From Actinokineospora fastidiosa (GTDB lineage: Bacteria > Actinomycetota > Actinomycetes > Mycobacteriales > Pseudonocardiaceae): DNA of 64,000 bases. The translations under genes were made by a program, and so were the position numbers. Location: NCBI RefSeq assembly GCF_014648415.1, contig NZ_BMRB01000002.1, forward strand, positions 1,447,260 through 1,511,259, read 5' to 3'. The notes under the pieces were generated by a model that saw nothing but the letters and a program-made list of their open reading frames with translations, was not told the DNA's origin and did no database searches. Below, piece by piece: positions 16,302 through 24,071 of the stretch; position 1 is the first letter of the stretch; the number at the start of each line of letters is the position of its first letter.

Positions 16302-16543
16302 CGCAGCTTCTCCACCATGACCTCGTACGCGGCGTCGAGGCAGCTGATCCGCTTCAGCTCGCCCTCGCGCAGCCGCACGCCGTACTTCTTCTCCAGCACG
16401 ACGACGACCTCCAGGGCCATCAGCGAGTCGACCTCGAGGTCGTCGACGAACGACGCCTCGTCGGTGACGTCGGCGGCGTCGAGCTCGAGCACGTCGGCGA
16501 CGGTCTGACGCAGGTCCTCTTTGTCCAGTGCGGTCGCGGTCAT
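16298..16543 (-). CDS. Acyl carrier protein of the type II PKS
   Basis: Acyl carrier protein of 81 residues with Ser40 in DLEVDSLMALE as the phosphopantetheine site. It is placed between the ketosynthase-like gene and the two dehydratase genes and overlaps the next gene by 4 bp. It most likely carries the growing polyketide during elongation, reduction and dehydration. It is distinct in sequence from the second ACP beside the NRPS genes. Confidence 0.95.
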   Translation of the reverse strand: MTATALDKEDLRQTVADVLELDAADVTDEASFVDDLEVDSLMALEVVVVLEKKYGVRLREGELKRISCLDAAYEVMVEKLR

Positions 16544-16566
16544 CGGTCTCTCCTTCTCCGGTTGGT

Positions 16567-17613
16567 TCAGTGCAGGCGCAGGACGGTGCAGCCGACGACG
16601 CCCTCCTGGTCGACCGCGGTCACCAGGGCGGTGCGCCCGGCGGCGGCGCGGTCGCGCTCGGCGAGGGCGAGCACGGCGGCGATCTGCATGGCCGCGGCCG
16701 CCCCCGCCGTGTCGCCGATGCTGGACAGGTCGGGCCGCACGCCGCCGTACCCGGCCAGCACCTCGGCCTCGCCGGGACCGGCGGTGCCGCAGGGCGAGAC
16801 GGCCCAGACGTCGGCGGCCGTGGTGCCGGAGCGGTCCAAGGCGCGGCGGACGCAGGCGCGCAGGGCGTCGCGGTAGTCGGTGGCGAAGGCGCCGAACTCG
16901 ACGGAGAGCACGTCGGCCAGGGCCCGGTCTGACCCGCTGTGCTCCACCTGCAGCATGGCGCAGCCCTCGCCGAGGACGGCGGTGTCGGTCGTCGCGCCGA
17001 TGCGGTGCAGCCAGGCGCGGGCGGCGGAGTACTCCTCGACGGCCCCGCACAGCGCGGTGTTCGCGCGGCCGGTCAGCAGCAGCCTGCGGCCGTAGTTCAG
17101 CGCGTGCAGACCGGCGACCCGGCCGCCCGCGACCGTCGCGTTCGGACCGCGCAGCTGGTGCCAGATCGCGCACTGGCCCGCCGCGCAGTTCATCACCGTG
17201 TTCGGGAACCGGGACGGGTCGACGAAGAACGGCTTCTCGCTGGTCAGCGAGTCCCGGGTGAAGTCCATCATGGACTGCGCGCTGCCGGTGGTGGTGCCGA
17301 GCACGAGCGCGGCGTGGTCGCCGGTCGCGGTCTCCCGGCCCGCGGGCTGGTCGTCGAGCATGCGCCCGACGGCGGCCACGGCCAGGCCGGTGGCGCGGTC
17401 CATCGAGCGGGTGCCCTTCTTGCCGAGCGCGCCCGCCGCGGTGAAGTCGGGGACCAGGCAGGCGGTGTCGTCCGGGCCCGCCCACACCTGCTTGTCCAGC
17501 TCGGTGGCGGTGGCCGTGCGGGCGTGCAGGCCGTCGACGAAGGCGGCGCGGCCGACGCCGTACGGCGAGACCGCCGACCACGCGGTGATCACGGGGGCAG
17601 TGGCAGTGCTCAC
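16567..17613 (-). CDS. Degenerate ketosynthase-like protein (CLF-like)
   Basis: Thiolase-fold protein of 348 residues related to ketosynthases. The active-site region reads VMNCAAGQCAIWHQLRGPN, so a Cys is present at 143, but the two catalytic histidines are lost: the HGTGT region reads PCGTAGPGEAEV and the GHT region reads IGDTAG. It is therefore more likely a chain-length-factor-type partner than an independent condensing enzyme. The start is GTG with GGAGAA 7 nt upstream. It sits between the ACP gene and the DsrE/F/H-like trio. Confidence 0.85.
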   Translation of the reverse strand: MSTATAPVITAWSAVSPYGVGRAAFVDGLHARTATATELDKQVWAGPDDTACLVPDFTAAGALGKKGTRSMDRATGLAVAAVGRMLDDQPAGRETATGDHAALVLGTTTGSAQSMMDFTRDSLTSEKPFFVDPSRFPNTVMNCAAGQCAIWHQLRGPNATVAGGRVAGLHALNYGRRLLLTGRANTALCGAVEEYSAARAWLHRIGATTDTAVLGEGCAMLQVEHSGSDRALADVLSVEFGAFATDYRDALRACVRRALDRSGTTAADVWAVSPCGTAGPGEAEVLAGYGGVRPDLSSIGDTAGAAAAMQIAAVLALAERDRAAAGRTALVTAVDQEGVVGCTVLRLH

Positions 17614-17633
17614 GGCCGGTTCTCCATTTCGGG

Positions 17634-18011
17634 TCAGAGGAAACAGACTCGGGCGTAGTCGCCCCAGCGCCGGGCGAACTCCCCCGGCTCGGCGACGCCC
17701 ACCCCGGGCAGCAGCGCGCCCACGCCGAAGGCGGCGATGTCGGGCCGCTCGACCCACACGGCGACGCCCTCGTCCTGCAGCCGCCGCAGGTCGCGGCCCG
17801 GGTCGGTGAGGGTGTCGAGCACGCGCCCGCCGAGCTTGATCGGCTCGACGCGCGCGTCGGCGGCGGCGTAGCCGACGGCGGGGCCGCGCAGCAGCAGGTC
17901 CATGCCCCCGAGCTGGCGGTGCAGTTCGACGGCGAGGTAGAGCGCGTCGAAGAACTGCTTCTCGACCGCACCCCGGTAGGCGCGCTCCATGATCGCCAGG
18001 GTCTCGCTCAC
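17634..18011 (-). CDS. DsrF/TusC-like small protein
   Basis: Protein of 125 residues. The pattern of an early ligand segment (FFDALYLAVELHRQL, then DLLLRGPAVGYA), a middle AVWVERPD strand and a terminal WGDYARVCFL resembles the DsrF/TusC subunit of sulfur-relay complexes, which often lacks the active cysteine; only one Cys is present, near the C-terminus. The GTG start overlaps the stop of the DsrE-like gene by 4 bp. As the middle type of a DsrE/F/H set it would form a hexamer with the next two proteins. A role in sulfur transfer is inference; assignment is by eye only. Confidence 0.6.
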   Translation of the reverse strand: MSETLAIMERAYRGAVEKQFFDALYLAVELHRQLGGMDLLLRGPAVGYAAADARVEPIKLGGRVLDTLTDPGRDLRRLQDEGVAVWVERPDIAAFGVGALLPGVGVAEPGEFARRWGDYARVCFL

Positions 18012-18412
18012 AGCACACCCACCAGCACGGTCTTGGCCGCCGCGGCGACGTTGTCGGCGTAGCGGGCGGGGGCGCGCAGCGTGACCTGGGGCAGGTGGTC
18101 GACCGCGCCCCGGTCGTCGCTGCAGAAGCGGCAGCCGTACCAGAACAGCGTGTCCGGGTGGGCGGCGAGCAGGTCGGCGACCAGCGTCGCGGTGGTCGGG
18201 TAGTCGACCTCCCACTCGGCCAGGTTGCGCGGCTTGTGCTCGCCCAGGCCGCGCTGGGTCAGCAGGGTCGCGTAGCCGCACGTCCACACCTGCACCGAGC
18301 CGCCGCGCTCCAGCATCGCCTGCACCAGGCGCAGCGCCGTGGTGACGGTGTCGTCGGCGTGCGGGGCGCCCATCAGGGTCACCAGCACGTCCGTGCGGGG
18401 GACAGCGCGCAT
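18008..18412 (-). CDS. DsrE/TusD-like small protein
   Basis: Protein of 134 residues that starts with the DsrE-type strand and loop (TDVLVTLMGAPHADDTVTTA), has WTCGYA in the middle, and ends with YGCRFCSDDRGAVDHL. The last block lines up with the TusD segment around its active cysteine (C-x-A-A-x-x-R-R-G-V), so it keeps a candidate sulfur-carrying Cys. The start overlaps the stop of the DsrH-like gene. Known homologues work in tRNA thiolation (TusBCD) or sulfur oxidation (DsrEFH), neither of which fits this operon. Confidence 0.7.
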   Translation of the reverse strand: MRAVPRTDVLVTLMGAPHADDTVTTALRLVQAMLERGGSVQVWTCGYATLLTQRGLGEHKPRNLAEWEVDYPTTATLVADLLAAHPDTLFWYGCRFCSDDRGAVDHLPQVTLRAPARYADNVAAAAKTVLVGVL

Positions 18413-18726
18413 CAGTGCCACACCACCTTCACGGCGGGGTCGAGGAACAGCCCGGCGGGCTCGGTCAGATCGGCCCAGCGGGCGCCGTCCGGGAGGGGGA
18501 GCCCGGCGACGCCGCGCTGGGCCGCGGCGAAGCGGTCCACCAGGACCTCGGCACCCGCGGCCAGCAGCTCGGCCATGCCGCCCGCGATGAGCGGGACGGC
18601 GTCGGCGACGAGCAGCACCGTCACCGGCGCGCCCGTCCCGGCCAGCGCGGCGGCGTCGGCAAGGAACCGGTCGACGCCGGGCCCCGACCACGCCCCGCGC
18701 GAGGCGACCAGCAGGTGCCGGGTCAT
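18412..18726 (-). CDS. DsrH/TusB-like small protein
   Basis: Protein of 104 residues. Its order of features fits DsrH/TusB: an N-terminal HLLVASRGAW, a hydrophobic VTVLLVADAVPLIAGG strand and loop, a VLVDRFAAAQRGV segment matching the TusB (L-x-E-D-L-x-A-R-G-L) block, and a short final strand VKVVWH. It has no Cys. The start overlaps the thioesterase stop (TGATG). Length matches TusB (about 95). With its two neighbours it makes a complete DsrE/F/H-like trio. Confidence 0.65.
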   Translation of the reverse strand: MTRHLLVASRGAWSGPGVDRFLADAAALAGTGAPVTVLLVADAVPLIAGGMAELLAAGAEVLVDRFAAAQRGVAGLPLPDGARWADLTEPAGLFLDPAVKVVWH

Positions 18727-19694
18727 CACGCGCCCCGGAAGGCGTCCAGGACGCGCTGGTCGAAGGGCACCAGCTTCCAGTCGCGGCGGTTCTCGATCAC
18801 CGCGTAGCCGTGGGTGATCGTGCCGGTGGACGTCTGCACCAGGCGCCCGTCGCGCACGACATAGGTGTCCATGCGGGAGCGGTAGGTGAAGTCCTTGAAG
18901 ATCTCCTCGACGGTGTAGACGGTGTAGAGGTCCTCCTCCATCAGCGCCTCGTCCAGGAACTCGATCTTCGAGTGCGGCACGACCGGGATCCACCTGCGGT
19001 CGTCGAGCAGCGTCTTGATGGAGATGCCGCGCGCGGCCAGGAACAGGTCGACGACCTCCTCCATCTGCCGCAGGTAGCCCGACATCTGCAGGCGCTCGTT
19101 GTTGTGGCAGTAGGGGTAGGGGATGCGCCACTTCCACCCGAAGGAGTTGCTGCCCTCGGTCAGGTGCGCGAGCACCGGGTCGTCCGAGGTGCCCCGGCCC
19201 AAGGCCAGCGCGGTCGTCTGCGCGGGCGTGACCTCGGCGCCGGGCTCGGCGGTGGCGATCCGGTCGACGGCGAGGGCCGCCAGGTCGGCGGGGAGGTCGT
19301 CGGTCGGGTCGATGTAGGTGTCCTTGCGCAGGGCCACCCGCACCTTCGAGGTGACGTCCTTGGTGGCGCCGCCCTCCTTGACGATGGTGACGGCGAAGCG
19401 CAGGTCGCCCAGCGGCTCCACGGTCGCGACACCCACGTCGTCGAGGTGGAAGGCGTTGAGGATGCGGGTGTCGATGGCGACGATGTCCACCCCGAGCCCG
19501 AACTCCTCGTACAGCCGCCTGCTGGAGAGCCCCGACTGCCGGAAGTGCTCCAGCACGGCCTCCTCGACCAGGTAGTTGACGTGCTTGAAGCCGATCCAGG
19601 TGCAGATGTTGTTGCCCTCGTACCGGGGGCGCAGCGCCACCGTGGTGGGCTGCGAGAGCAGCGCCTGGGTGACGGACTCGGCTACGGCGGTCAT
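18726..19694 (-). CDS. Double-hotdog acyl thioesterase
   Basis: Protein of 322 residues with a 4HBT/acyl-thioesterase-like first half (RYEGNNICTWIGFKHVNYLVEEAV) and a second hotdog-like half (SNSFGWKWRIPYPYCHNNERLQMSGYL, then FTYRSRMDTYVVRDG), so it looks like two fused hotdog domains. It could release or edit ACP-bound chains. The start overlaps the stop of the alpha/beta hydrolase gene (ATGA) and its stop touches the DsrH-like gene. The substrate cannot be read from sequence. Confidence 0.75.
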   Translation of the reverse strand: MTAVAESVTQALLSQPTTVALRPRYEGNNICTWIGFKHVNYLVEEAVLEHFRQSGLSSRRLYEEFGLGVDIVAIDTRILNAFHLDDVGVATVEPLGDLRFAVTIVKEGGATKDVTSKVRVALRKDTYIDPTDDLPADLAALAVDRIATAEPGAEVTPAQTTALALGRGTSDDPVLAHLTEGSNSFGWKWRIPYPYCHNNERLQMSGYLRQMEEVVDLFLAARGISIKTLLDDRRWIPVVPHSKIEFLDEALMEEDLYTVYTVEEIFKDFTYRSRMDTYVVRDGRLVQTSTGTITHGYAVIENRRDWKLVPFDQRVLDAFRGA

Positions 19695-20647
19695 CGGGTG
19701 GTCTCCCCTACTGGTAGTGAGTGGACGAATCGGGTGATCTCGGCGGCGAAGCGCTCGGGGCGCTCGGCCATCAGGAAGTGGCCGCAGTCGGGCAGCACCC
19801 GGGCCCTGGCGTTCGGCAGCGCCGCCGCCAGCGCGCGGGCCTCGGCGGGCAGGGCGGCGAAGTCGTTCTCCCCGGACAGCACCAGAACGGGCGTGGTCAC
19901 CCGGTCGAGGCGCAGCCAGGGGGTGGCCAGGTAGGTCTGGAAGAACCGGGTCCAGCCGTAGGGGCCGACCAGGTCGCGCACCCGCAGCGCCAGCTCCCGC
20001 CGCACACCCGGGCTGAGCCGCTGCCCGCCCTGCGCGCGGATGCCGTCCTCCATGATCAGGTGGAAGTCGTTGAGGTAGCGGGCGATGTCAGCCCACTCGA
20101 AGCCCTCCGGCTCGGCCCGGTAGAACGGCGACACCAGCACGATGCCGCCGACGCCGAGCTCCGGCGTGCGGTCGAGGAGCGAGAGCAGCAGGTTCGCCGA
20201 GAACGAATGCGCCACGACGACCAGGTCGCCCTGACCAGTGCGTTTCACGCCCGTGGAATATTCGTTTGCCACCCCGAACGCGTGTTCGATAGCGTTGTTC
20301 TCGTGGGGGCTCGCCCCCGGTGCGGGTGGGGACTGTCCTGGGGCCGTGTCGATCAGGTGGGGTGTGGGGCTCGCGAAGTGGTCGGCGACGGGGTCGGGCG
20401 CGGGAGTCGCGAGGGCGTTGACTGCTTGGGCTATCCAGTCGGTGAGGTCGCCTCGGTGCGACCAGCCTGCGACGCCCTCGCCGCGCCACGGGAGGTCGGC
20501 GGCCCAGGTGGCGCAGCCGGTGTCGTGGTCGGTGAAGTTCTGCCAGACGGTGGCGCTGTTGGCCAGGCCGTGCAGGAGCAGGAGCCTGCCGTGCTCGCCG
20601 TGCCGGACGCGGCGGAGCACGATCGGGAGGTCCAGCGTGGTCGTCAT
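19691..20647 (-). CDS. Alpha/beta hydrolase with a foreign loop
   Basis: Alpha/beta hydrolase of 318 residues: oxyanion region LLLHGLANSATVW, nucleophile elbow VVAHSFSAN, acidic residue in LSGENDFAALP and catalytic His in PDCGHFLMAE. It may be an esterase, thioesterase or cyclase acting on the pathway product. A 54-residue segment with no hydrolase similarity sits just before the nucleophile strand. It overlaps the flanking genes at both ends (ATGA). Whether the loop disturbs the fold is unknown; it is at a surface position before strand 5. Confidence 0.9.
   Translation of the reverse strand: MTTTLDLPIVLRRVRHGEHGRLLLLHGLANSATVWQNFTDHDTGCATWAADLPWRGEGVAGWSHRGDLTDWIAQAVNALATPAPDPVADHFASPTPHLIDTAPGQSPPAPGASPHENNAIEHAFGVANEYSTGVKRTGQGDLVVVAHSFSANLLLSLLDRTPELGVGGIVLVSPFYRAEPEGFEWADIARYLNDFHLIMEDGIRAQGGQRLSPGVRRELALRVRDLVGPYGWTRFFQTYLATPWLRLDRVTTPVLVLSGENDFAALPAEARALAAALPNARARVLPDCGHFLMAERPERFAAEITRFVHSLPVGETTR
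20231..20392 (-). other. In-frame 162-bp insert carrying an SOS-like box
   Basis: Segment coding for 54 residues rich in Pro, Ala and Asn, placed in frame within the alpha/beta hydrolase gene. It is locally lower in GC than its surroundings (for example AACGAATATTCC on the minus strand). It contains CCGAAC-GCGT-GTTCGA at 20274-20289, one base from the actinobacterial LexA/SOS box TCGAAC-N4-GTTCGA. A LexA box has no reason to be inside a hydrolase gene, so the segment probably derives from intergenic DNA moved into the gene. Confidence 0.65.
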
Positions 20648-21555
20648 GGCCGCAGCACCAGGCCCGCGGTGGCCTCGGCCGCGCCCGCCAGGGCGTACAC
20701 CGGGCCCGTGCCGCCGCCCTCGAACCAGCCGATCGCGGCCGCGCACTGGAGCACGCCGTGGGCGCCGGAGGTGACGCCCCAGGTCTTGGCCAGGTCGTAG
20801 CGGGGCACGCCGGGCAGCGCCGTGCTCTCCCCCTCGGGCGCGTGCCACAGCGCCGGGGTGTCGCCGTCGGCGAGCTTGGCCAGGGTCCGGTCGATCGCAC
20901 CCGTGCGCGCGTAGCGGCCGATGGTGGCGCGCACAACCGCTCCCCGCTCAGCCGCGGCGTCGGCGTCCTCCAGGAGAACCCCCACCGCGCCGTCGATCGC
21001 GCGCTTGCCGCCGAGCAGCTTGCGGACCGGCTCGTTGTCCGGCTCGACGCCGACCACCAGCATCCGCGGCGCGCGACCGGCGGCGATCATCGTGGTGGCC
21101 CAGTGGATGGCGTCCAACCCGGACGTGGCCCCGTTGCACACCATCAGGTTCGGCCCGCGCAGCCCGAAGCGGATCGCGATCGAGGTGGCGATGACGTTGC
21201 TGGACGCGTTCGGCAGCCCCATCGGGCTGGTGCCCATCGTGGACTCCGCCGCGATGGTGTCCAGCGCCTCCACGACGGTGTCCACGTTGCCCAGGTTCGA
21301 GCTGGCTACGACACCGACCGTGCGGTCGGCGACGGTCAGCTCCTTCTCGCGCAGCAGACCCGCGTCGCGCAGCGTCGCGTCGGCGGCGCAGTAGCCGAGC
21401 TGGGTCGCGCGGTCCTTGTAGCGCAGGCCCTTCTTGCCGATCCGCGTCTCCGGGTTCACCGGCTCCGCGGTGTGGGCGACCGCGGTGAGCAGGCTCTGCG
21501 GCGAGCTCGCCCTCGGCAGGGTCACGCCCACCCCGGTCACGACAACCCGCCTCAT
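20644..21555 (-). CDS. Ketosynthase-like chain-length-factor protein
   Basis: Thiolase-fold protein of 303 residues starting VVVTGVGVTLP as ketosynthases do. The active-site loop reads VCNGATSGLDAI, where active enzymes have TACATG, so the nucleophile is not in place; no HGTGT motif is seen, and the protein is about 100 residues shorter than a KS. It fits the chain-length-factor/KS-beta class and probably pairs with one of the two active KS proteins encoded just upstream. Its start and stop overlap both neighbours by 4 bp. Confidence 0.85.
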   Translation of the reverse strand: MRRVVVTGVGVTLPRASSPQSLLTAVAHTAEPVNPETRIGKKGLRYKDRATQLGYCAADATLRDAGLLREKELTVADRTVGVVASSNLGNVDTVVEALDTIAAESTMGTSPMGLPNASSNVIATSIAIRFGLRGPNLMVCNGATSGLDAIHWATTMIAAGRAPRMLVVGVEPDNEPVRKLLGGKRAIDGAVGVLLEDADAAAERGAVVRATIGRYARTGAIDRTLAKLADGDTPALWHAPEGESTALPGVPRYDLAKTWGVTSGAHGVLQCAAAIGWFEGGGTGPVYALAGAAEATAGLVLRP

Positions 21556-22679
21556 CGAACCGCCTCCACGATCGCCACCGCGTTGATGCCCCCGAACCCG
21601 AAGGCGTTGAGCTGGGCCACGGCCAGATCGGCCTGCTCGGCAGCGCCGCGCACGAACCGGAACCGCGCGGCCTCGTCCACCGGCTCGGTGAGCCCGACGG
21701 TCGGCGGCACGATCCCCGCCGCCAGCGCCTCGAGGCCGACCACCAGGCCCATCAGCCCGGACGCGCCCGAGGTGTGGCCGGTCATCGACTTGATCGCGGT
21801 CATCAGCGGCCCGTTGACGTGCTCGCCGTAGACCTCGCCCATCGCGGTCGCCTCGACCTCGTCGTTGAGCAGCGTCCCGGTGCCGTGCAGCATCACCAGG
21901 TCCACGTCCTCCGGCTTGACGCCCGCGAGCTCGTGCGCGGCGCGCATGGCGGTCGCGATGCCCTGCGGGTCGGGTGCGGTCACGTGGTAGGCGTCGCAGT
22001 TGGCCGACACGCCGCGCAGCAGGCCGCGCACGCGGCCGGTCGCCTCGCGCCGCACGACGATCGCGGCGGCGCCGTCGCCCATGAGCACGCCGGTGCGGTT
22101 GCGGTCGAACGGGCGCACCCGGTCCGGCGGGACTGCGTGCACGCGCTCCAGGAGGCCGTGCATGCTCTCGGTCAGCACGTCGACCCCGGCCACGATGACC
22201 GTGTCCGCGGCGTCCAGCGCCATGAGGTCGGTGCCCATGGCCAGCGCGTAGAGCGAGGCCGCGCAGGCGTTGGAGAAGGTGTAGGTGACCTCGGCGCCCA
22301 GCTCGGCCCGCAGCGCGGTGCCGAAGTGCAGGTCGTCGGCGCTGAACGGCACGCCGTCGCGCCACCACAGCTCCAGCGAGCGCAGCTCGCGCAGTCCGGT
22401 GCCGACCAGGATCGGGATGTCGGTGAGGTCGTCGATGCCCGCGTCGGCGGCGGCCTCGCGGATCGCGGCGACGAGGATGTCGGTGGCCCGGTGCGGGACG
22501 TCGACGCCGGGGGCGGGCCGGTCGTCGATCTCGTAGGCGCTCTTGGCCCGGTACGGCCCCGGGTCGAACCCGCGCAGCGGGTGCAGCCCGGTCGTGCCCG
22601 CGCAGAGCGACCTGAACAGCTCGTCGACGCCGCGGCCCACGCTCGCGACCGCGCCGGAACCGGTGATGTACCAGCTCAT
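21552..22679 (-). CDS. Beta-ketoacyl synthase (active)
   Basis: Ketosynthase of 375 residues with a complete catalytic set: Cys139 (FSNACAASLYAL), His265 (MLHGTGT) and His302 (MTGHTSGASG). It would elongate an ACP-bound chain with malonyl units. It is second of three KS-type genes joined by 4-bp overlaps, which suggests fixed stoichiometry, and either this or the first KS should pair with the chain-length-factor protein. Sequence differs clearly from the first KS. Confidence 0.93.
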   Translation of the reverse strand: MSWYITGSGAVASVGRGVDELFRSLCAGTTGLHPLRGFDPGPYRAKSAYEIDDRPAPGVDVPHRATDILVAAIREAAADAGIDDLTDIPILVGTGLRELRSLELWWRDGVPFSADDLHFGTALRAELGAEVTYTFSNACAASLYALAMGTDLMALDAADTVIVAGVDVLTESMHGLLERVHAVPPDRVRPFDRNRTGVLMGDGAAAIVVRREATGRVRGLLRGVSANCDAYHVTAPDPQGIATAMRAAHELAGVKPEDVDLVMLHGTGTLLNDEVEATAMGEVYGEHVNGPLMTAIKSMTGHTSGASGLMGLVVGLEALAAGIVPPTVGLTEPVDEAARFRFVRGAAEQADLAVAQLNAFGFGGINAVAIVEAVR

Positions 22680-23920
22680 GATGTGCGCTCCTGGTGCTTG
22701 CCGAGGATGATGACGGCGTTGTTGCCGCCGAACGCCAGTCCGTTGTTCTGCACGATCCGCAGGTCGGCGGGCACCGCGTGGTTGGGAACGCAGTCCACGT
22801 CGCACTCGGGGTCGGTCTCGGTGTGGTTGATCGTCGGCGGGATGAAGCCCTCGGTGATGGCCAGCGCGCACGCGATCGCGGCCAGCGCGCTCGCCGCGCC
22901 CATGGTGTGGCCGATCATCGACTTGATGGAGATCGTGCGCGGCGGCGCGTCGCCGAAGACCTGCCGGATGGCGCGGGACTCGGTGACGTCGTTGGCCTTG
23001 GTGCCGGTGCCGTGCGCGGAGACGAGGTCCACCTCCTCCGGCTTCACGCCCGCGTTGGCCAGCGCGCGGCGCATGCACTCGGCGACGCTGTCCTGCTTGG
23101 GCGCGACCTGGTGGTAGGCGTCGCAGTTGAGGCCGTAGCCCAGGACCTCGGCGTAGATGCGCGCGCCGCGGGCCAGCGCGGACTCCAGCGGCTCCAGCAC
23201 GAGGATGCCAGCGCCCTCGCCGGTGAGGATGCCCTTGCGGTCGACGTCGAAGGGCTGGCAGCGCTCGGGGGCGATGGTGCCCAGCCGGTAGAAGCCGGTG
23301 AACGTCTTGCGGCACATGGCGTCCGCGCCGCCGCAGAGCGCGAACTCCGCCTCGCCGGAGCGGACCGCGTCGAAGCCGTAGCCGATGGCGTAGTTGCCCG
23401 CCGCGCACGCGGTCGGCAGCGTCACCGCTTCCACATCGGACAGTCCCAGCTCCTGCGCGATGGCGGAGGACAGTCGGCCGGCGGGCACGCGCGCCACCTG
23501 CACCGGGTCCATCCGCTCCGCGCCGTGGCGCACCTCGGTCTCGACCAGCTGGTCGAGGTCGCGGGACTCGCCGTCGGTGGTGCCCACGGAGATGACGCCG
23601 TGGCGCCTGCGCAGCTCGGCCGGGTCGAGACCGGCGTCGCGCACGGCCATCCCGGCTGCGGCCACGGAGAACTGCGTCGCCCGGCCCAGCTCGCGCGGGT
23701 CGAGGACGTCCATCCAGCGCTCGGGCTCGAAGTCGGTCACCTCGCAGCCGCCCGCGTGCGCGTATCCGGTGGTGTCGAACATCGAGATCGGCCGCGCGCC
23801 GCTGCGGCCGCCGCGCAGGCCGTCGACGAACTCGGCCGCGCCGGTGCCGATGCTGGAGAACACACCGAGTCCGGTGATCACCACCCGGCGGCTGTCCTTG
23901 TCGGACGAAGCTGGTGTCAT
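22676..23920 (-). CDS. Beta-ketoacyl-ACP synthase, FabF-like (active)
   Basis: Ketosynthase II-type protein of 414 residues with Cys172 (PTACAAGNYAI), His303 (SAHGTGT) and His338 (MIGHTMGAAS), i.e. the full catalytic triad, and the GLAFGGNNAV C-terminus of FabF. It is the first gene of the long biosynthetic operon. The ATG at 23920 has GGAG 8 nt upstream. It is likely the main elongating enzyme of a highly reducing type II PKS with the KR, dehydratase pair and ACP downstream. Confidence 0.94.
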   Translation of the reverse strand: MTPASSDKDSRRVVITGLGVFSSIGTGAAEFVDGLRGGRSGARPISMFDTTGYAHAGGCEVTDFEPERWMDVLDPRELGRATQFSVAAAGMAVRDAGLDPAELRRRHGVISVGTTDGESRDLDQLVETEVRHGAERMDPVQVARVPAGRLSSAIAQELGLSDVEAVTLPTACAAGNYAIGYGFDAVRSGEAEFALCGGADAMCRKTFTGFYRLGTIAPERCQPFDVDRKGILTGEGAGILVLEPLESALARGARIYAEVLGYGLNCDAYHQVAPKQDSVAECMRRALANAGVKPEEVDLVSAHGTGTKANDVTESRAIRQVFGDAPPRTISIKSMIGHTMGAASALAAIACALAITEGFIPPTINHTETDPECDVDCVPNHAVPADLRIVQNNGLAFGGNNAVIILGKHQERTS

Positions 23921-23994
23921 GGGGATGCTCCGCGGTGTCGGTTGCTTGGGTTCACCTACTACTTCACCGCGCCGCGGGACGCGCTTCAACGCGC

Positions 23995-24010
23995 TTGCAT
24001 CATGCTGCAC
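23995..24010. promoter_or_regulatory. Dyad upstream of the biosynthetic operon
   Basis: TTGCA-TCATGC-TGCAC, 75 bp before the first KS start, is a near-perfect inverted repeat with a 6-bp centre. A closely matching GTGCA-N6-TGCAC lies at 26999-27014 upstream of the small peptide gene. It is a candidate operator for one of the two regulators encoded next to the operon. Binding is inference. Confidence 0.35.
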
Positions 24011-24026
24011 TGGTCCGAAAAGGACA

Positions 24027-24057
24027 AAGCCGCGACCGGGAGTCCCGGTCGCGGCTT
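24027..24057. terminator. Strong hairpin terminator
   Basis: Perfect 14-bp stem (arms 24027-24040 and 24044-24057, AAGCCGCGACCGGG with its complement) and a 3-nt AGT loop. It lies 14 bp past the stop of the LuxR-type regulator and upstream of the KS operon. It would end the regulator transcript; no long T run follows, as is common in high-GC actinomycetes. Confidence 0.85.
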
Positions 24058-24071
24058 CAGGCAGGGGTGTT

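Noticed and set aside
17634-18726. TusBCD for tRNA 2-thiouridine
   Set aside because: No TusE, MnmA or other tRNA-thiolation gene is nearby, and the genes are embedded in a polyketide operon with 4-bp overlaps; a housekeeping role is less likely.
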